DNA of 7,641 nucleotides from NCBI GenBank assembly GCA_900551525.1, contig URWD01000040.1, positions 1 through 7,641 of the forward strand, read 5' to 3'. Positions 5,211 to 7,641 of the stretch are shown one piece after another. The notes under the pieces were generated by a model. That model did no database searches. It was not told the origin of the DNA and was given only the letters and a program-made list of their open reading frames with translations. The position numbers were made by a program, and so were the translations under genes. Origin of the DNA: an uncultured Mycoplasmatota bacterium. Lineage in GTDB: Bacteria; Bacillota_I; Bacilli_A; RF39; UBA660. Each line of letters begins with the position of its first letter. The first letter of the stretch is position 1.

Positions 5211-6980
5211 ATGACAGATGAAGAATTAAAAAGTATTGAACAAACTACGGCTTTACTTGTAGAAAATGGTTTTGTAATTAAAGATACATCTAATTTTATT
5301 CGTGAAATAGGTAATGGTAGCCTTGAAGAAGTAGTAAATAAATTAGGAAGATTACAACAAAGTATTAATGAAGGTGTTAATGCTGAAGTTTTTGGTAAAG
5401 ATATTGCTGGTAGTTTAGACAAAATTGAAGAAGTAGTAAATAACGATGCATATTTTAAAACTAGTCCAGATGCTACTTCATTTCAAAATTTATTAAATGA
5501 TTTAAGAGATAAATCTTCAAGACTTTTTAGAAATACATTAAAAGCTGAAGAAATCTTAAAAGGAAGAGAAGAAAATTTAAAAGATATTCAAAAGAGAATA
5601 TCTATGCTTAAAGTTGATAAAACTATTGATGATGTAACTAGAACTACTGAAACTATAAAGTTATCATATGCTTTAAATCATGCTAAGCAAGCTAAAGAAG
5701 AGGCTATTAAATTTTATAATGATCAAAAAGAATTAAGTGAAAAACCACTTAAAGCTAATGATATTGTAGAATATAAGAATGAATTATTGCAAGCAGTTAA
5801 TGCTTTAGATAATGCTTTTAGAAAATTATCAATGGAACCTGAAAAAATGGATAAGCTAGCTGCAGTTATTCGTGAAACTAGAGATAAGATTGTTTTATTT
5901 GGTTTTGAAACACAAAAGAATCAGAGAGAATTTGATGATTTATGTGCTAAATATGGTTTAGAAAAAGCAGATGCTAAAACAATTGAAAAATTTGAAACTC
6001 CAGTTTTAGAAAATGAAGAAGAACAAAAGACTGAAGAAAAAGTAGTAGAAGAACCTAAAACTAAAAATATTACAGAAGTTGAAGATTTAGTTTATGAATT
6101 AAAAAGACTTAATCCTGATGTAGAAGTTATTGGAGATGCTATAAATGTTGATGATCCAACAAAGTTAGTGCTTCCAGAAGGTTTTAAATATACTGAAGGA
6201 ATTGGTATAAATAATAAAATTGATGACTTTACTTCATATATTAGTGCTTTTGTAAATACTAAAGAACAATCTAAAGATGTTACTGAAGAAGTTAAAGCAG
6301 AAGAAGTGAAAGAAGAACCTAAAAAAGAAAATAAACCAGTTAGAGAAAGCAGAGTTCCAAGTGGAAGACTTTCATATAAGAGAACTCGTAGAGCAATCGT
6401 TGCTCCATATGTTAAAGCTATTCTTTGCTATGGTGGTTTAGGTGGTATGCTTGCTGTTGTTGCTGGTGCTAGTTTATCTCCAATTGGAACAGCTATGTTA
6501 GCAGGTGCTGGAATTGGTGTTATAGGTCAAAAGATTTATAATAAGATGATTGATGCTGGTGCTGTTGAAGTTCCTCAAGCTCAATTTGGAAATGCAAGTT
6601 ATGAATTACCAGTTGTTGGTTCTAATATAATAAGTGATGCTAAAGCATTATTAAAAAGTTTAAGAAAAAATAAAAATAGAAAGAAAGAAGAAGCTTTAGA
6701 TAAAGTTTCAGAAGAAGAAAAAGTGGAAGCTCAAGAAGTAGTTGAAGCTCCTGAAATGGTTGAGGCTCCTGAAGTTGTAGAAACACCAGAAGTAAAAGAA
6801 GAACCTAAGGAAGAAGAAAAGAAAACAACTTTATTTGAAAACTTTAAGAATTTATTTGGTAATAGTTTAGATAGTGAAGTTGACTCTTTAGATGCTGAAA
6901 AGAAAGAACAACCAGTTGAAAGATTAGATGAAATTGCTGGGGAAGAATATAACTTAGAAGAAGGTCGTGGAGGAAGATAA
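5211..6980 (+). CDS. Large coiled-coil, acidic-repeat protein with a glycine-rich hydrophobic hairpin; function unknown
   Basis: I do not recognise the family. The 589 residues fall into clear parts. Residues 1 to about 265 are charged and helical, with long stretches suited to coiled coil (for example around TLKAEEILKGREENLKDIQK). About 266-285 is an acidic linker rich in EE, EEPK and EEKV. About 288-350 is a small folded-looking segment (VEDLVYELKRLNPDVEVIGD). A second acidic linker follows, then a basic patch (GRLSYKRTRRA, about 385-395), then two Gly/Ala-rich hydrophobic stretches at 403-420 and 425-439 split by SLSPIG, which look like a membrane hairpin. After a K/R-rich stretch (LLKSLRKNKNRKK) comes an acidic tail with hexapeptide repeats. 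No signal peptide is present, so both ends probably face the cytoplasm. The composition recalls scaffold-type bacterial proteins. It overlaps the DUF1292-like gene by 1 nt. The start has GAAGGGA 9 nt upstream. Confidence 0.8.
   Translation: MTDEELKSIEQTTALLVENGFVIKDTSNFIREIGNGSLEEVVNKLGRLQQSINEGVNAEVFGKDIAGSLDKIEEVVNNDAYFKTSPDATSFQNLLNDLRDKSSRLFRNTLKAEEILKGREENLKDIQKRISMLKVDKTIDDVTRTTETIKLSYALNHAKQAKEEAIKFYNDQKELSEKPLKANDIVEYKNELLQAVNALDNAFRKLSMEPEKMDKLAAVIRETRDKIVLFGFETQKNQREFDDLCAKYGLEKADAKTIEKFETPVLENEEEQKTEEKVVEEPKTKNITEVEDLVYELKRLNPDVEVIGDAINVDDPTKLVLPEGFKYTEGIGINNKIDDFTSYISAFVNTKEQSKDVTEEVKAEEVKEEPKKENKPVRESRVPSGRLSYKRTRRAIVAPYVKAILCYGGLGGMLAVVAGASLSPIGTAMLAGAGIGVIGQKIYNKMIDAGAVEVPQAQFGNASYELPVVGSNIISDAKALLKSLRKNKNRKKEEALDKVSEEEKVEAQEVVEAPEMVEAPEVVETPEVKEEPKEEEKKTTLFENFKNLFGNSLDSEVDSLDAEKKEQPVERLDEIAGEEYNLEEGRGGR
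6723..6794 (+). repeat. Four tandem 18-bp coding repeats (hexapeptide V-E-A-P-E-V)
   Basis: Four consecutive 18-bp units within the 5211 gene encode VEAQEV, VEAPEM, VEAPEV and VETPEV (residues 505-528). The second and third units are nearly identical at the DNA level, the outer two are more diverged. The period is a multiple of three, so gain or loss of units would keep the frame. This is a probable flexible, acidic spacer whose copy number may vary between strains. Confidence 0.8.
6969..6976 (+). promoter_or_regulatory. Shine-Dalgarno site for the DUF1292-like gene, inside the upstream gene
   Basis: GGAGGAAG lies 3 nt before ATG 6980 (the GGAGGA core is 5 nt away). The same bases encode part of the last residues (GRGGR) of the upstream protein. 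With the TAATG overlap this points to coupled translation. Confidence 0.7.
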
Positions 6981-7249
6981 TGATAGTTGATAGTGTGATT
7001 ACTTTAGAAAATGATGTAAATTGCTTATTACTTGAAAAAGTAACTTATAACAATGATAATTATTTCTTATCTGTCGTATTAAATGAAGAAGAAGAACCTA
7101 GTGATGAATATGTTATCTTCAAAGAAATAAATGAAGATGGCCAAGGATTTGTTGAAAAGGTTGAAGATGGAGAACTACTTGCTGTACTTATAAAAGAATT
7201 TACTAATAGTGTTGCAAAATTAGTTCAAAATTTACCAGAAGAACTTTAA
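6980..7249 (+). CDS. Small DUF1292-like (YrzB-type) protein
   Basis: An 89-residue very acidic protein, near the roughly 90-residue length of YrzB. The layout fits DUF1292: an opening VITLENDVNCLLLEKVTYNN strand pair, then a YFLSVVLNEEEEPSDEYVIFKE segment (the 'Y-x-V/L-L-x-P-x-D/E... V-x-I/F' strand pair of the family) and a final VEKVEDGELLAVLIKEF helix resembling the 'I-x-D-E-x-E-x-x-V' end. The function of DUF1292 proteins is not established. No catalytic motif is visible. Its start shares one base with the stop of the 589-residue gene, so the two are probably made together and may interact, which is inference. The match is by pattern only, and a divergent relative or an unrelated small beta protein remains possible. 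Confidence 0.65.
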   Translation: MIVDSVITLENDVNCLLLEKVTYNNDNYFLSVVLNEEEEPSDEYVIFKEINEDGQGFVEKVEDGELLAVLIKEFTNSVAKLVQNLPEEL

Positions 7250-7277
7250 AAGAATAGGAAACTATTCTTTTTTAGTT
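7248..7277 (+). terminator. Rho-independent terminator of the 5211-7249 gene pair
   Basis: AAGAATAG (7250-7257) pairs perfectly with CTATTCTT (7262-7269) around a GAAA tetraloop of the GNRA type. The stem can extend two A-T pairs into the stop codon (7248-7249 with 7270-7271). A T-rich tail (7268-7273, then TTTTA) follows. The stem has few G-C pairs but is regular. Confidence 0.82.
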
Positions 7278-7359
7278 TTATAAATAATGTCAAATTTTAA
7301 AAATAATAAATAATACTTATTAATTTTATTGTTTAATTTTTAAAAAAACTTATATTCTA

Positions 7360-7388
7360 TTTACAAAAATCAAATTATTTGTTATCAT
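7360..7388 (+). promoter_or_regulatory. Promoter of the SipW/TasA-like secreted protein gene
   Basis: TTTACA (7360-7365) and TATCAT (7383-7388) each match the consensus at five of six bases and are spaced exactly 17 nt, with an extended -10 TG at 7380-7381. A start near 7395 gives a 22-nt leader carrying the AAGGAG ribosome site. TTATCAT (7382-7388) and ATGATAA (7395-7401) form a perfect 7-bp inverted repeat spanning the -10 and start region, so an operator here is plausible. The upstream 7278-7359 is very AT-rich and shows nothing I can name. Confidence 0.65.
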
Positions 7389-7400
7389 TTATTTATGATA

Positions 7401-7406
7401 AAGGAG
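7401..7406 (+). promoter_or_regulatory. Shine-Dalgarno site of the 7417 gene
   Basis: AAGGAG lies 10 nt before ATG 7417 and confirms that start. Its first base is also the last base of the ATGATAA arm of the promoter inverted repeat. Confidence 0.75.
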
Positions 7407-7416
7407 TAGTTTAAAT

Positions 7417-7641
7417 ATGGAAAATAAAAAGACAAAAATAGTAAGTATAGGGGCTGTTGTAGCACTTGCTTTAACAGTTATAACTGCAACATATGCATAT
7501 TTTAATGCCCAAGTAGGAGATCCAGCAGTAGCAGATATCAAAGTTAATGCAAATACTGTAGATACATTTACATTTTCAAATGGAAGTGCAATATCTTTTA
7601 GTATAAATCAAGATAATTTTGCAAGTGGAAAAGGAAATCAA
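7417..7641 (+). CDS. Secreted protein with SipW-cognate (TasA/CalY-like) signal peptide, cut by the window end
   Basis: The first 75 codons run open to the last base. Residues 1-7 are basic (MENKKTK), 8-24 are hydrophobic (IVSIGAVVALALTVITA), then TYAYFNA at 25-31. A hydrophobic run ending in T-(Y/W)-A-(Y/F/A)-F-N is the mark of signal peptides cut by the ER-type signal peptidase SipW, as in TasA and CalY (camelysin), where mature protein forms fibres of the biofilm matrix or cell surface. Cleavage after A27 is likely. The mature part seen (ADIKVNANTVDTFTFSNGSA) is Ser/Thr/Asn-rich with beta-strand character, as TasA-type proteins have just after 'F-x-x-G-T/x-L-D-L'. Charged residues are few and cysteine is absent. 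It has its own promoter and is separated from the upstream pair by a terminator. Whether sipW or further paralogues follow cannot be seen. The exact family after the signal peptide is uncertain. Confidence 0.75.
   Translation, partial: MENKKTKIVSIGAVVALALTVITATYAYFNAQVGDPAVADIKVNANTVDTFTFSNGSAISFSINQDNFASGKGNQ

Noticed and set aside
5204..5221. Five-codon upstream frame starting at ATG 5204 and overlapping the 5211 start
   Set aside because: It is only about 2 nt from the Shine-Dalgarno site, too close for efficient initiation, and has no leader-peptide character.
5186..5422. Minus-strand open frame of 78 codons at the start of the 589-residue gene
   Set aside because: It is antisense to a gene with clear promoter and ribosome site; the hydrophobic look comes from reading the complement of charged helix codons.
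7394..7399. TATGAT as the -10 of the 7417 gene
   Set aside because: Transcription would then start inside the ribosome site at about 7406; TTTACA-N17-TATCAT upstream fits much better.

Overview
The window is AT-rich, all recognisable genes lie on the + strand, and TGG is used for Trp while TGA acts as a stop (end of the gene at 3505-4461), so the standard code fits. The gene families (YqeG, YqeH, YlbN-type YceD, Cys4 L32, a DUF1292-like protein, a SipW/TasA-type signal peptide) point to a low-GC Firmicute. My guess is an uncultured, host-associated member of Bacilli (Erysipelotrichales or RF39-like), but the species cannot be read from this sequence.

Layout. (1) 2-226 is the C-terminal tail of a gene cut by the window edge, with the EGK-rich ending seen in Rpn/PD-(D/E)XK 'transposase' nucleases. 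A GU-rich hairpin with a long T-tract follows. (2) 342-5119 is one tightly packed transcription unit behind an extended -10 promoter: yqeG (HAD phosphatase), yqeH (circularly permuted ribosome-assembly GTPase), mutL (mismatch repair endonuclease/ATPase), an unrecognised single-pass membrane protein, yceD/ylbN (DUF177) and rpmF (ribosomal protein L32). Junctions are overlaps of 8, 8, 1 and 4 nt and one gap of 2 nt; a clear hairpin terminator closes the unit. (3) 5211-7249 is a two-gene unit with its own promoter and terminator: a 589-residue coiled-coil/acidic protein with a glycine-rich hydrophobic hairpin, overlapping by 1 nt a small DUF1292-like protein. (4) From 7417 a well-formed promoter and Shine-Dalgarno site drive a secreted protein with a SipW-cognate (TasA/CalY-like) signal peptide, which runs off the window.

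Functionally the main operon joins two ribosome-biogenesis modules that are usually apart in Bacillus-type genomes (yqeG-yqeH and yceD-rpmF), with mutL and an unknown membrane protein between them. The most novel material is the unknown membrane protein at 3505-4461 and the 589-residue protein plus DUF1292 partner at 5211-7249. I see no defence system, CRISPR array, RNA gene or intact mobile element. No gene-free stretch exceeds 300 bases.
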